Positions 20,059-33,004 of a stretch of 64,000 nt of DNA are shown piece by piece (position 1 is the stretch's first letter; each line of letters starts with the position of its first letter). The translations under genes and the position numbers were made by a program. Source of the DNA: Polynucleobacter necessarius (GTDB taxonomy: Bacteria > Pseudomonadota > Gammaproteobacteria > Burkholderiales > Burkholderiaceae). The DNA is taken from NCBI RefSeq assembly GCF_900095205.1, contig NZ_LT606951.1, positions 620,001-684,000 on the forward strand. Direction: 5' to 3'. The notes beneath the pieces are model-generated. The model saw only the letters and a program-made list of their open reading frames with translations, had not been told where the DNA came from and did not search any database.

Positions 20059-21263
20059 TTAGGGGGCCTAACAGTTTGGTCAGCGCCAAGTAATAGTTCA
20101 AATTGTGGGCGATAGCCAATTTCTTTTGCTACATCAAGATTAATAATGATGTTAGGGCTATTTTCGTAAATCTGAGAAATTTTGCTGGGAAGCTCACCTT
20201 TCAATATTCGGATGATCGCTTTAGCTCCAAAATTTCCAACGCCAGAAAAGTTTTGACGTGCCAAACTCATGAGTGCGCCGTTATTCACATCGTTTGCCTG
20301 CTGAGCAAATGCTGGAATTTTTTTGCTTACTAAAGGAGATAGTGTTTTTGGAGGTTGTTTTGGGTCGCTGCCTATAAAAAGACCAACGTATACCGCATCC
20401 GCTTTAGTGGTTAAGCGTGCATTGGCGGCTTCCATATCGATCGCAAATTGTTTTTGGTTTTTGCCGTATTTTTCTGGTTGCGCAACGTTTTCAATAACGA
20501 CCTGAAAGTCGCATTGTTTGGCTACTTCTAGGACATTGTCAATTGCGGCAAAGCTGCGACCAGCTACATCACCATCCACCACGATGCCCAATGTTTTGAA
20601 TTTAAAAATATCGTAGAAAATATCAACTTGACGTTTATAGCGATAAGGGTCCATGTGGGCCCAAACTAGGTCGTCCCCTGAAAATTCTGCGCCCTTAACG
20701 ATGCCTGCTTGAAAGGCATTGCTAGTGGACATCGATACAGCCAGCACTTTGAGGCCGTGCTTCATAATTTCTTTTGCCGAATCGGTACCTAAGATTAAGA
20801 CCAAATCACTATTTTTAGATTGATTAATTTTCTGAGTAATTTGCTGCGCATGCGCATCATATTCTGTGTTTTTCAGTTTATCGAAGGTATAAAAGCCATC
20901 TTCATTAAACTTCAAATAAGGCTCATCCTTCTTTTGCGCCAACCAATCCCAGATGATTTGTGAGTCTATCTGACCTTTTGTGTAAGGAAGTCCCTCAATT
21001 GATTTGATCCAGCCCATACGATGCAACGCGGTTATCACATTGGCTAAGGTGGCGGCGTAGTTGGCAAAAGGGCGTGATTCAATATAAGAAATGCGCCAAG
21101 GGGTGCCTGACGCAGTGGTAACGGGACTTAAATTAGATGAGGCAGTTGCTTGGGCGTAGGATTGGGAAACGAGTGGACCCTGAATTAATCTAATCCAAAT
21201 CAAGACTGTTAGGGCGGATGCCCTTAACAAAAATTTAAAATAGTGCACATTCAATTTTTGCAT
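20055..21263 (-). CDS. ABC-type (ABC_sub_bind, TrpX-like) periplasmic binding protein
   Basis: Intact 402 aa secreted protein. It starts MQKLNVHYFKFLLRASALTV, with a long hydrophobic leader ending near SQSYAQ-A. The body has the two-lobed periplasmic-binding pattern of the PF04392-type family: WRISYIESRPFANYAATLAN, DLVLILGTDSAKEIMKHGLK, FKTLGIVVDGDVAGRSFA, GALMSLARQNFSGVGNFGAK and the closing INLDVAKEIGYRP. Such proteins normally serve ABC importers, but no permease or ATPase lies here. Instead it sits between a GNAT gene and a sensor-MFS gene, overlapping the latter. It may therefore present a ligand to the sensor domain. It is the only open gene of this operon. Confidence 0.87.
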   Translation of the reverse strand: MQKLNVHYFKFLLRASALTVLIWIRLIQGPLVSQSYAQATASSNLSPVTTASGTPWRISYIESRPFANYAATLANVITALHRMGWIKSIEGLPYTKGQIDSQIIWDWLAQKKDEPYLKFNEDGFYTFDKLKNTEYDAHAQQITQKINQSKNSDLVLILGTDSAKEIMKHGLKVLAVSMSTSNAFQAGIVKGAEFSGDDLVWAHMDPYRYKRQVDIFYDIFKFKTLGIVVDGDVAGRSFAAIDNVLEVAKQCDFQVVIENVAQPEKYGKNQKQFAIDMEAANARLTTKADAVYVGLFIGSDPKQPPKTLSPLVSKKIPAFAQQANDVNNGALMSLARQNFSGVGNFGAKAIIRILKGELPSKISQIYENSPNIIINLDVAKEIGYRPQFELLLGADQTVRPPK

Positions 21264-21281
21264 ACCCCACCTTGCATTGAC

Positions 21282-22045
21282 TCATTGCTTTTTTGCTGTA
21301 GGCAGCCTAGCCATGGTTCCGTGTGGTTCCAGGAGATTTAATTGAGATTCAATATCATGTCCCTCAGTAAAGACTAGTGACGAGTGATTTTTTACGTCTA
21401 GCAGAATGGGGTTGATGATGTCTTGGAAAAATATATAGCGATGGTAATCCTCATATTTTTTCACGAGTTTCAAAATAAGCATATCTGCTGAGAATTTATC
21501 TTGCATGCTTGCATAATTTGTCGGCGCAACTGTTGAAAAAAGATAGCGAAAGCTACTATTTTGTTTTGCTAACTTAATGGCATGCTTAGTTATGCGCATC
21601 TGCAGACGATTGCCAGTAAACTCAGGCAGAACGCATGCACGCTCGAGATGGGCAGCTTGAGATAATTGTTTGGGGTCTTGCATACCACAATATCACGCCC
21701 TAAATTTTCAGGACGTAAGCCCGGAAACCAGATTGACCTAAAAGCAACAAGACGGTCGTTAACAAGGCTACCAATAATTAAACCCTCATTACCAAGTGAT
21801 ACCTCAAAAACCTCGCGAGAGTCTGGGTAGTAAAAAATGGATGAGTCTTGGATATTGCGGACGGTTTCATCTTGCACATTAAGTACTGCATCAATGTCAT
21901 CCATGCCAAGAGCCTTGATGCTGCAATGAGAGATCTTTCCATCCACCTTCGAGGTCACCTCGCGCCCCTCTAGGATCGGATGGGTATCCAGGATATCAGT
22001 GCTAACCCTTATATTATTTGGTGATGTTGGGAGCGAATGGGCCAT
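21282..22045 (-). pseudogene. GNAT-like acyltransferase, frameshifted
   Basis: About 254 codons in two frames that join near 21690 by one base. The first part (MAHSLPTSPNNIRVSTD..., SIKALGMDDIDAVLNVQDET) and the middle (LIIGSLVNDRLVAFRSIWFP) followed by LERACVLPEFTGNRLQMRIT match the GNAT acetyl-CoA-binding architecture. The Q/R-x-x-G-x-G/A loop is represented by the G-N-R-L-Q region. It is the promoter-proximal gene of the three-gene minus-strand set, 18 bp before the binding-protein gene. The target is unknown. The GNAT call rests on pattern only. Confidence 0.7.
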
Positions 22046-22213
22046 GATTGTTTATAAGCCCTCTGGCCAAGTAATTGGTAACTTCATTTTAGTAATCTTG
22101 CGTTTAATGATGACAAAAAAGCATTTTTTCATGCAAAAGTGCCAAAAACATCTCAATTCATAATGTACAGCATGTCCGAAGAAATTATTGTTTTACTTTT
22201 AGAAAGATCTTGA

Positions 22214-23591
22214 ATGAGTCACAAACATAAGCACCATGATTATCCTGATGTTGAGGGCTATTTCGTTCAAAGTGCCAAAGATGAGTTCCACGCTCTAGGG
22301 CCGTTCTTTCGTTATCAGTGGTATGTGGCAATTGCCGTTGTAATTGGCATTTTTCTGCTTTTGCAGTTTCTAAAACCATTGCCGCCTAGTGAAATACGCA
22401 TCTCAAGGGGCAACCTAATTCTTCGCTAGAGGTTGAAGTTCTCAATTTTCAAAAAGCCCTAGAAAAAGAGGGGATTAAGGTCGAGCTGATTCCCTTTAAG
22501 GGCACACTAGATAGTTTGGAGTTACTTAAGCAAAAGAAGGTAGATGTCGCCCTGACACAGTCCGGGCTTCCAGTTGGTGATACAGAAGGGCTAGTCTCTT
22601 TGGGAAGTGTGGGTTATCAGGCATTTTGGTACTTTTATACCGGCCCTGAATTTACTAGTTCTCATGTGTTTCAGTTATTCAAAGATAAGCGGATCTCGGT
22701 AAATCAGTTTTGGAAGCGGCACGCGGTATATGGCTGATAATTTGCTGAAAATATCAGGCCATTTAGAGTATCCACCATTTACGATGGTTGATACTTTGAG
22801 TCCCAAGGAATCTGTAGAGGCCCTAAAGATAAATAAGATTGACGGCATGTTTCTAATAGCGGGCTATGACTCTTTAAATGTCAAAGCACTTTTAGCGGAC
22901 CCCAGGGTAAATGTTCTCAGTTTTCCGATTTCGGAAGCCCTTAATCTTCAGTTAAAAAGCGTTGATATTGTTACGCTACCAATGGGTGCCTATTCATTGA
23001 GCCCCTTGGAGCCCAAGCAGGATACAAAGATGATTGCTGTGGCTACTACCGATCATGGCTGAAAAACGCTCCATCCAGATATTTAGTACCTTTTATTAGA
23101 AGGCCAGTCGCGATATGAATCAAAGCAAAGAAATTGTCTTTGATTATCCAGCTGGCGGATTTCCAGTATTTACGGAAAAAGGCGTCCCTCGCAGCGATGT
23201 AGCAGTGAAGTTTTATGAGAAGGGGCCTCCATCACTTAAACAAGAGTTATCACATTGGCTCGCCAGCTTTTTGGATGTAGCCTAGTTCACATTAGTAACC
23301 ATGTTTGCAATCATTTATCCGTTATTCCAATTGATTCCTGGCTACCGGAAAACCATTTTCGAGATGCATGCAAGTCATTTGTATTCTGGGCTCTTTGATT
23401 TAAACCGCGAGTACAATGACGCAAAGACCTTAAAAGAAATTAATGTTTGTATTGAAAAGGCAAATGAAATCAATGATGTGATTCTGAACACGTGGGTACC
23501 TAAAGGTGCAAAAGAGTCCTACGGTAATTTGCTCAACGTTCTCAATATTCTTGTTAATCAATCGAAAGAAAAGAAAGCACTTTATGATTGA
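22214..23591 (+). pseudogene. Membrane-anchored TAXI-family solute receptor 1, broken
   Basis: Remains of a ~460 residue TAXI (TRAP-associated extracytoplasmic immunogenic) receptor. It has an N-terminal membrane helix (YVAIAVVIGIFLLLQFL) and the receptor core (EKEGIKVELIPFKGTLDSLE, VDVALTQSG, GSGTRYMADNLL after repair). A second hydrophobic stretch (MFAIIYPLFQLIPGY) is followed by a cytoplasmic helical tail. Lesions are a lost G near 22410, an extra T near 22692, TGA near 23060, TAG near 23087, an extra G near 23103 and TAG near 23283. It overlaps the second TAXI gene by 8 bp. No TRAP permease is nearby. Confidence 0.84.
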
Positions 23592-24902
23592 TTTTCAGCT
23601 TTCCTTACACACGCGAATAGGGCGACGCAATGTAGCTATTGTCATAGCAGCTATATTCCTTTTGCTGACATGTTTAATTGGGGTGTCGACGTATTACTTG
23701 TTTCCCAAGACCAATATAGTCATAGCCGCTGGACCTAAGGGGAGCTATTTTTATGAGCTTGCTGAGTCGTACGCCAAAGAGTTGCAGAAGAAGGGTGGCG
23801 TAAAGGCCGAGATTATCGAGACTTCCGGAGTTCTTGAAAACCTAGCCTTACTAAATGACCCATCGAAAAATATTGATTTCGGTATCTTGCAGGGTGGCAT
23901 CACTAACTCAAAAGAGTCTCCCGATCTTTATTCTTTAGGGAGTATTTTTTATGACCCTATTTGGATTGTTTATCGAGCCGGAATTGGAGAGGTTGATCAG
24001 CTTAGTCAACTCAAAGGAAAGCGAATTGCTATAGGCACTAAACAAGATGCTAGCCAGCGTATTGCGAAAAAACTATTAAAGTCTGCAGGTCTTGATTCAT
24101 CGAATGTAACATTTGAAGACCAGGATGTAGGGTCGGCTGTTAAAGGCTTGCTTGCGGCTAATTTAGATGCTTTAGTTTTCTTGCTCCGCCAGAGAATTCT
24201 GTTCTAAAAGATATTTTTAATAACCCAGCATTGAAGGTTATGAACATGTCTCAGTCTGAAGGTATTCACCGCAATTTAAGATCCTTCACGGTGATTTCAT
24301 TACCATTTGCTACGGTTGACCTAGCTACTTCTAAGCCCGCCACTAGCATGAAGGTAATGGCGACGACTGTTACGATTGCCACCCGCAAGGATATCCACTC
24401 AGCTCTGATTTATCTCATGATGGGTGTAATAGATACCATACATGAGTCTCCCTCGCTCATTAGTGATGAAAATGAGTTTCCTGCCGACAAAGACGTTGAT
24501 TTGCCTTTGAGTTCTACTGCTGAGACGTATTACAAAAGTGGAAAACCTTTTTTGCAGCATTACTTGCCATTTTGGTTAGCAAGCTTTGTTGAGAAAATGA
24601 TATTTTTGTTGGTCTCTACAGCTGCGATTGCATATCCCTTATTGAGTATTTATCCAGCCTACCAATGGGTTATCATCAATCGACAAATTGATGAGCTGTA
24701 TAAAAAACTTCATGCGCTGGAGCGCGAGCTATTTCTGGGCAAGATTGATCGGTCTGCATTTGATGAAAAGTTAACGCAACTAGACGAGAAGGCTAGCGCT
24801 CTACTCGGGCATTTTGATATGCCTGTTGCCTTTTATCACCGCCTGTACACCATTCGTGATCACATCAGGAAGGTGCTGAAATGGAGTGATAAGGGGGCTT
24901 AG
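23584..24902 (+). pseudogene. Membrane-anchored TAXI-family solute receptor 2, single frameshift
   Basis: Second tandem TAXI receptor, ~440 residues, starting at the ATG at 23584 that overlaps the previous stop. The N-terminal helix (VAIVIAAIFLLLTCLIGVST) is followed by VIAAGPKGSYFYELAESYAK, VDQLSQLKGKRIAIGTKQDA and SQRIAKKLLKSAGLDSSNVT. One G is missing near 24183 (expected V-F-L-A-P-P-E-N-S). The C-terminal part has a membrane segment (KMIFLLVSTAAIAYPLLSIY) and a charged coiled-coil-like tail (RQIDELYKKLHALERELFLG). The C-terminal anchor and tail are not part of ordinary secreted TAXI receptors. This suggests signalling or assembly rather than simple uptake. Confidence 0.85.
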
Positions 24903-25055
24903 CGTAATCTGCACGAGCTGTATAAGTCTCGAAGAATTGAGGTCGCACCCCTTATTGGTACTGGTATATGTCTACTAGTATGATCATGAGGTTTCGGGGA
25001 ACTATATGTATTAAGTATAATTATTGTCCCTTAAATGGCAATTTATATATATCCC

Positions 25056-27684
25056 ATGAAAATCATTGCATCTCGCTTATTTATATTAGGCGCCCTATTT
25101 TTGTTAGCGCCTGTAGTGAGTGCTCAAACTTGTATAGTTGACGCATTAACAGGTGCGGTTTCTGGATCTGTCCCTTGTAACATTGCGGGCCCAACATTTG
25201 CTGGTCGTATTGGCGCTACTACAGGCGTAGCTAATGGCGCACCAACACAAAATGGTGTGCAGATAACAACTGATCCAGCTATAACGATTGGTCTTAATTC
25301 AGCAATATTTGGCCCCAATACAGCCCACAATCAATTTGCTAGATAACGCCAATATTTCAATTGGTTAGCAATGCAACAGTGTCTGCGCCGAATAGTGGCG
25401 CAGCTGTAGATAATTCAGCAATTTATTTTCGAAATGGCGGCACTCTTCTCATCGGTACGGGTGCAACAGTAGTTAACTATGCCACCGGTGGAACAGGCGT
25501 TCCCTCAATTAATGCCGATAATAACACTATTGAATTTAATTCAAACAATACCGTGACTATTAACAGTGAGGCAACCGTATATGCGGCGGGTAATGTTACA
25601 TCATCAGAGGCCATTAATCCTACGGGTACTGGTAACGTCATCAATAACTCAGGCACAATTAAATCCTTAACTGGTACCGCTATTTGGTTTCAAAACTCAA
25701 CTGGTGCGGGCTCGACGAATACAGTTAATAACCTTGTAGGTGGTGTTATTCAAGCAGATACAGGCGGGTCAGGCTGTCGGCACATCTTCGAACGGTAGTG
25801 TAAATTTCAATAACTCTGGGGCTCTGTTTTAGGGAGCCTGTCTCTAGCTAATGGCACCAATAACGCTACGCTTTATTCGGGCTCATCCATAATTGGATCT
25901 ATCAATGGTGGCGGTGGCAATAATACTTTGCAGCTTGCCGGTACAGGCTCAAGCACATTTGGTAATGCCACCCCTAATTTTCAGACCTTAAATAAATTAG
26001 ACTCTGGCAGGTTGGACCCTTTCCAACCCACTGAATGCTATTTCTAAATTAGTAATGTAAGCGTGCAGGGCGGCACATTGGCCTTGTAGGGGGACAAGCA
26101 ACTTTGCTGGTAGCACACTTCTATTAGCGCTGGTGCAACTTTGCAGGGCGATGCATTAGCCATCCCAGGTTCAACAACAAATGGTACAACTAGCTTAACT
26201 AATAATGGAACCATCGCATTTACTGATGGTGGCAACGGATGTTATTCAGGGGTAATTGCTGGAACCGGTGGTATATCCATGCTTGGTTCTGGCGTACTCA
26301 CGTTGTCGGCTGTCAATACCTACGCCGGGGCTACCCTTATCAATAGTGGGGGCACTATCGCTTTAACGGATGCAGGATTGCTTGCTAACTCGAGCTTAGT
26401 GACCAATAACGGCACTTTCGATATTTTGCTCAAAACCTCCAATACTAATTTGGCTGGAAACTATGTCCAGTCTGGTACAGACACACTGAAGATGGGGGTC
26501 ACCACTAGCGACAATGTGAAGTTGTTAATCGCAGGCAGCGCTACTTTAGGGGGTACTCTTTATGTGAATGCAGCTCTTGGTCACTACGCCGCTGGTCATT
26601 ATACGCTGATCAATGCCCAATCAGGCAGGACTGGTACATTTTCTAATTTCACGAATGGATTTCGAAGGATCGGCATCCAAGTATCGTTTGGGATATGACG
26701 CTAACGAAGTATTTTTATATTTCAATTCAGAGTATTTCGAGGTTGATAACGTGAACACAGTTAGCTCTGTTCAGATAAATGCCTCTGGCTTGGCCAGTAT
26801 CTATAACCAACAAGTTGCGGCATATCAAGCGGCTTTGATGTATGACTGCCGCGTCTATGATAAGAACAATATCTGCGTGAGTGTTGGTGGGCGCTATACC
26901 TATTCAGGGCCATCACCATCAGCCAATCAACAGGCTGGTTTGGTAGTGCTGGGGTATAAGCCTTCACCCAATTTCCGTATAGGAGCGTTTGCTGATCAAA
27001 CGATTAGTGTTGCGGCTCCTTCTGGTTTTAGTCAAACTAACAACAGTCTAATGTGGGGGCTCTTTGCTAAATGGCATATGAACCCCGATGAAACAGGGTG
27101 GGGGTGCAAGCCTCTGGAGTCGCTTCAAGTAGCGCCCTAAGCATTACCCGCCAACTCTTATCAAATACTGAGGCTGGCTCTGGGTCAACCTCATTTAATG
27201 GTCAGGGCTATCAACTCACTACGAACTACCACCATCCGGTAACGGATTCATTCTCGGTTGTTCCTTGCATTGGTCTTCGCTACACCCGCGTCAATACTGG
27301 TGGCTACACAGAGGCTAGCAATGCCAACGTGATCTTGCCACTTTCATACAATTCTTTAACGCAAAACACTTTCTCCGCAATCGGCGGTCTTGGTTTTCGC
27401 GTTGGTTTATCTGAGAATCTGACTGGAACGGCATCTATTGGTATTCAACAGAATCTGAAATACTCTATGAGTAACTACCAAGTGACAAGTTTCATTATTG
27501 GCTTGGGAAGTTTTAGTGTAGCCCCATGCCTGGCAATGTGAATAGTATGGCAACTGCTTCCGCTGGTTTGTACTATGACATCAATAAACGTGAGCGTTTA
27601 GGCTTCAATGTGCTTTGGCAACAGCAACCATTTATTGCTACGAACACCACTACTGCACTGGCAACCTACACGATCGGTTATTAA
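25056..27684 (+). pseudogene. Autotransporter-type surface protein, multiply frameshifted
   Basis: Starts MKIIASRLFILGALFLLAPV with a clear signal peptide ending VSAQ. Then come Ser/Thr/Asn/Gly-rich beta-helix repeats (TINSEATVYAAGNVTSSEAI, NTYAGATLINSGGTIALTDA, a typical autotransporter-associated repeat). An outer-membrane barrel closes the protein (GQGYQLTTNYHHPVTDSFSV, SENLTGTASIGIQQNLKYSM and a terminal TYTIGY). The reading frame is broken at several places, including near 25345, 25790, 25835-26110, 26690, 27110 and 27535. About 875 codons in all. Likely a former adhesin or surface-exposed protein of the AIDA type. Cargo function unknown. Confidence 0.88.
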
Positions 27685-27697
27685 GATAAGAGAGAAA

Positions 27698-29431
<1,734 letters not shown>

Positions 29432-29439
<8 letters not shown>

Positions 29440-29620
29440 TCGAATAAACGTAGGCGCGTTGCTTCAATTTTGCAGCTTTAGCGCGACGCTGGTCTTCAAC
29501 GCTCAATGGTTCTTTATCCCAAAGGAGGGCGCGACCAGCTTGCTGCTCTGCCTCGAGGTGTGGTTTCTCGGTTTTGAGTTCGCTTAAGAACTGGGTGAAT
29601 TCAGATTGATATCTTGCCAT
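29432..29620 (-). CDS. DUF3460 small protein
   Basis: 62 aa protein starting MARYQSEFTQFLSELKTEKP and continuing HLEAEQQAGRALLWDKEPLS with a basic C-terminus. This matches the short DUF3460 family, which in betaproteobacteria sits between metG and scpA as here. The start is the ATG at 29620; an in-frame ATG 30 bp upstream would add a hydrophobic leader not expected for the family. It overlaps scpA by 8 bp. Function is unknown. Confidence 0.8.
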
Positions 29621-29723
29621 GAAATTTCCTAAAATACTCAATAGATTCAATAACTTATGAAATTAACTCGAAAAGTCACTTATGGACTACAACCGCCATT
29701 ATAGGTGCTTTTTAGGGGGCTTT

Positions 29724-31394
29724 TTACAAGTTTGCAGCCAGCAAAGCCTCAATTTGTGGGGCTTCCACACGGGTCATCAGGTGCTTATAAGCCTTAATGG
29801 GGGTCTTGCTAGAGAGTGGAGTGGTGATATTGCTCCAAGATAAGGGTTCTAAGGATAAAAATTGCTCTACTCCAGCAGCAACTTGAGGGATAACTGGTTT
29901 TAGATACAGACTGAGCATCCGGAATGCTTCAAGGGTGACACTGCAAACACGCTGCAAATCTGCTGCGCGTTCTGGGTCCTTAGCAATTTCCCAAGGCTTG
30001 TTTTCGTCTACAAAACCATTTACTTTGTCAGCAAGCTCCATCACAGTACGAAGGGCTTTGGCATATTCGCGACCTTCATAAAGCTCGGCAATTTTTTCAC
30101 TTGCTGCAGCAATTTCTTTCAGTAATGGATTGCTCATTGCTTCGTCAGAAACAATGCCATCAAAACGTTTGACCAGGAACCCAGCGCTACGACTAGCAAT
30201 ATTGATGTACTTACCCAATAAATCACTATTAACGCGGGCAACAAAGTCTTGAAGATTTAAATCCAAATCTTCCATGCTGTTATTGAGTTTGGTTGCAAAG
30301 TAATAGCGGAACCATTCTGGATTAAAGCTGCGCTCAATCACGCTGTTTGCTGAAATCAACGTACCACGTGATTTGCTCATTTTCTCGCCATCAACAGTTA
30401 AAAAGCCGTGCGCAAAAACATTGGTAGGTGTGCGGTAGCCGGCAAACCGCAAAGTAGCCGGCCAAAATAATGTGTGGAAATAGAGAATATCTTTGCCGAT
30501 GAAATGGTATTGTTCAGTTGTTGTGTCTGGCTTAACCCATTCATCAAAATTAATGCCCTTAGCTTGGCAGTAATTGAGAAAACTGGTGTAGTAACCAATC
30601 GGAGCATCAAGCCAGACATAGAAGTATTTACCTGGTGCGTCAGGGATTTCAAAGCCGAAATATGGGGCATCGCGGGAGATATTCCAGTCACCTAGCTTGC
30701 TCTCACCGGGCTGACCAACCCACTCTTTCATCTTATTTCGAGCCTCAGGCTGTAGAGGGGTTTTTACCTGTGTCCAATCACGTAAGAACTCTTCACAACG
30801 CGGATCAGATAGCTTAAAGAAGTAATGATCAGAAATCTTTTTAATGGGAGTTGCACCACTGACTACTGAGAATGGATTTTTCAGATCGGTAGGTAAATAC
30901 GTTGCACCACATTTTTCACAGTTGTCACCATATTGATCTTTGGCGCCACACTTGGGGCACTCGCCTTTGATAAAACGATCCGGTAAAAACATTTCTTTCA
31001 CTGGATCATAAGCTTGCTCAATCGCACGCTTTTCAATCAAACCTGCATCCCGGAGTTTGAGATAAATACTTTGTGCTAGCTTTTCATTCTCAGGGCTATC
31101 GGTGGTGTAGTAGTTATCAAATGAAATGAGGAAGTTATCGAAATCACGCTTATGCTCTTTCCAAACATTGGCGATTAACTCTTTGGGGGTTAGACCTTCT
31201 TTTTCGGCCCGTAACATGATCGGGGTACCGTGTGTGTCATCAGCTCCAACATAATGGACTTCATGGCCGCGCATACGCTGAAAACGAACCCAAATATCCG
31301 TTTGTACATATTCGACCAAATGGCCGATATGAATTTGACCATTTGCATATGGTAGGGCGGAAGTAACAAGAAGGCGGCGTTGGGAACTGCTCAT
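29724..31394 (-). CDS. metG: Methionyl-tRNA synthetase (short form)
   Basis: Charges tRNA-Met. The 556 aa frame contains the class I HIGH motif ([17 protein letters not shown], ~residue 18), the zinc-knuckle insert ([19 protein letters not shown], ~143-161) and [10 protein letters not shown] (~residue 339). The helical anticodon-binding domain follows to [21 protein letters not shown]. The protein stops just after the catalytic/anticodon core. The ~110 residue C-terminal tRNA-binding and dimerisation domain of E. coli-type MetG is absent, and no remnant is visible in the next 100 bp. It should act as a monomer. The frame is clean. It is divergent from fdhD. Confidence 0.96.
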   Translation of the reverse strand: MSSSQRRLLVTSALPYANGQIHIGHLVEYVQTDIWVRFQRMRGHEVHYVGADDTHGTPIMLRAEKEGLTPKELIANVWKEHKRDFDNFLISFDNYYTTDSPENEKLAQSIYLKLRDAGLIEKRAIEQAYDPVKEMFLPDRFIKGECPKCGAKDQYGDNCEKCGATYLPTDLKNPFSVVSGATPIKKISDHYFFKLSDPRCEEFLRDWTQVKTPLQPEARNKMKEWVGQPGESKLGDWNISRDAPYFGFEIPDAPGKYFYVWLDAPIGYYTSFLNYCQAKGINFDEWVKPDTTTEQYHFIGKDILYFHTLFWPATLRFAGYRTPTNVFAHGFLTVDGEKMSKSRGTLISANSVIERSFNPEWFRYYFATKLNNSMEDLDLNLQDFVARVNSDLLGKYINIASRSAGFLVKRFDGIVSDEAMSNPLLKEIAAASEKIAELYEGREYAKALRTVMELADKVNGFVDENKPWEIAKDPERAADLQRVCSVTLEAFRMLSLYLKPVIPQVAAGVEQFLSLEPLSWSNITTPLSSKTPIKAYKHLMTRVEAPQIEALLAANL

Positions 31395-31548
31395 GTTAAT
31401 ACGGACTTAAATAAAAAGGTTGGATTAGTACAGCCCACAATCATGCTGGCATATGCAGTGATTTTAGTCTGCGGTTAAAGTAAAGCCCTGGGAAGTTCCA
31501 ATAAAAATACCGTAAACTTCCGTTGGATCAGACCTTAGAGAGCAATTT

Positions 31549-32384
31549 ATGGCAGTAAAACCAACCATTCAGATGTCTTGCGCTTCCGTGCCCTTGGTGC
31601 ATGAGGTGGAGGTCATGGATGAGTTGGGGCGCCTAAAAACTACCCACATTCCAGGGGAGCGCCCTTTATGGATAAGCGTGAGGTCGTAACGCTGATGATG
31701 CTGGGTAGCGCCCCGGAAGCTCTAGTTTTAGGTTATTTACGCAATCAGCGACTCGTAGAGTCTCCTGATAATATAGAAAGCATTCAGGCGGATTGGGAGA
31801 CCGACTCTGCAGCCGTCAAAACCCGCCGCAGTACCGTAGATATTGACGCTCTGACCAGTAAAAGGGTGGTGACCACAGGATGCGCGGGCAGGGAACCATG
31901 TTTGGCGGCCTCATTGAAGAAATGGCTGAGATCCAACTTTCTGAGGGGCCATTGCTTTCTCAAGAGGCCATAGTTGCTCTGATTGACTCTATTCGTCAGC
32001 ATGACACGATATACAAAAATCTGGCTCAGTACATGCTTGCGCATGTCTTTGAACGGGATGGCAATGATGGGGTCCGTCTTCTGCATTTTATTGAAGACGT
32101 GGGTCGGCACAATGCAGTTGACTCGATCTCTGGGCTGATGTGGTTAGCCGATAAACCCGGTAAGGAATTGATTTTCTTTACTGCTGGATGTCTTGACCTC
32201 GGAGATGGTTATAAAGGGAGCTCAGATGGGCATCCTTTTCCTTTTGACCCGTTCGGGGGTTACCTTGATGGGCTTGGAGTTGGCTCGCAATACCAATCTC
32301 ACCATCCTCTTCCAGAGTTCCGGAAAATACTTCGAGATCTATAACGCTCCCAAGAGGGTCGTTTTTAGCCAAAAATTCCAATAA
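31549..32384 (+). pseudogene. fdhD: FdhD, formate dehydrogenase sulfur-transfer accessory protein, broken
   Basis: FdhD passes sulfur to the molybdenum cofactor of formate dehydrogenase. About 278 codons, with VVTLMMLGSAPEALVLGYLR, TVDIDALTSKRVVTTGC (around the catalytic cysteine loop), FIEDVGRHNAVDSISGLMW and TSEMVIKGAQMGILFLLTRS. Three lesions break it: a lost base near 31667, another near 31885 just after T-T-G-C, and an extra G near 32195. No formate dehydrogenase genes lie in the window. Loss of FdhD means that any fdh elsewhere would be inactive. Divergent from metG. Confidence 0.92.
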
Positions 32385-32425
32385 TTTCATGGGCAGGTTA
32401 AGGTCGAAGGTTTTATAATTCGCCC

Positions 32426-32992
32426 ATGACTGTTAAATCAGACCACTGGATCCGCCGCATGGGCGAGCAAGGCATGATCAGCCCATTTGAACCGGGGCAA
32501 ATTCGCCAAGATGCTGCCGGCAACAAAATCGTTAGTTATGGCACCTCAAGCTATGGCTATGACATTCGTTGCGCAGATGAATTTAAGATCTTTACTAACA
32601 TCAACAGCACCATTGTTGATCCAAAGAATTTCGATGAACAATCTTTTGTGGATTTCAAGGGTGATGTTTGTATCATTCCTCCAAATTCATTTGCTTTAGC
32701 ACGGACGGTTGAGTACTTCAAGATTCCGCGCAGTGTATTAACTATCTGCGTTGGCAAGAGTACTTATGCTCGTTGCGGAATTATTGTGAATGTTACACCT
32801 TTCGAGCCAGAGTGGGAGGGTTATGTCACTCTAGAGTTTTCAAATACCACACCATTACCTGCCAAGATTTATGCTGGTGAAGGTTGTGCACAAGTACTCT
32901 TCTTTGAGAGCGATGAAATTTGTGGCACGTCCTATAAGGATCGCGGTGGTAAGTATCAAGGTCAGCGGGGCGTTACCCTGCCGAAGACCTAA
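32426..32992 (+). CDS. dcd: dCTP deaminase
   Basis: Deaminates dCTP to dUTP, the main source of dUMP for thymidylate synthesis. At 188 aa it is close to E. coli Dcd (193 aa). Motifs are [13 protein letters not shown] (~residues 37-49), the nucleotide-binding [20 protein letters not shown] (~108-127) and [20 protein letters not shown], ending [20 protein letters not shown]. The conserved Ser-Arg and Glu of the catalytic region are present. It stands alone between two broken genes (fdhD, Kir channel), typical of a gene kept by selection. Confidence 0.95.
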   Translation: MTVKSDHWIRRMGEQGMISPFEPGQIRQDAAGNKIVSYGTSSYGYDIRCADEFKIFTNINSTIVDPKNFDEQSFVDFKGDVCIIPPNSFALARTVEYFKIPRSVLTICVGKSTYARCGIIVNVTPFEPEWEGYVTLEFSNTTPLPAKIYAGEGCAQVLFFESDEICGTSYKDRGGKYQGQRGVTLPKT

Positions 32993-33004
32993 GCCATTAC
33001 GGCA

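Noticed and set aside
25361-26698. Several separate small secreted proteins
   Set aside because: These are successive frames of one autotransporter-like gene with beta-helix repeats and a C-terminal barrel.
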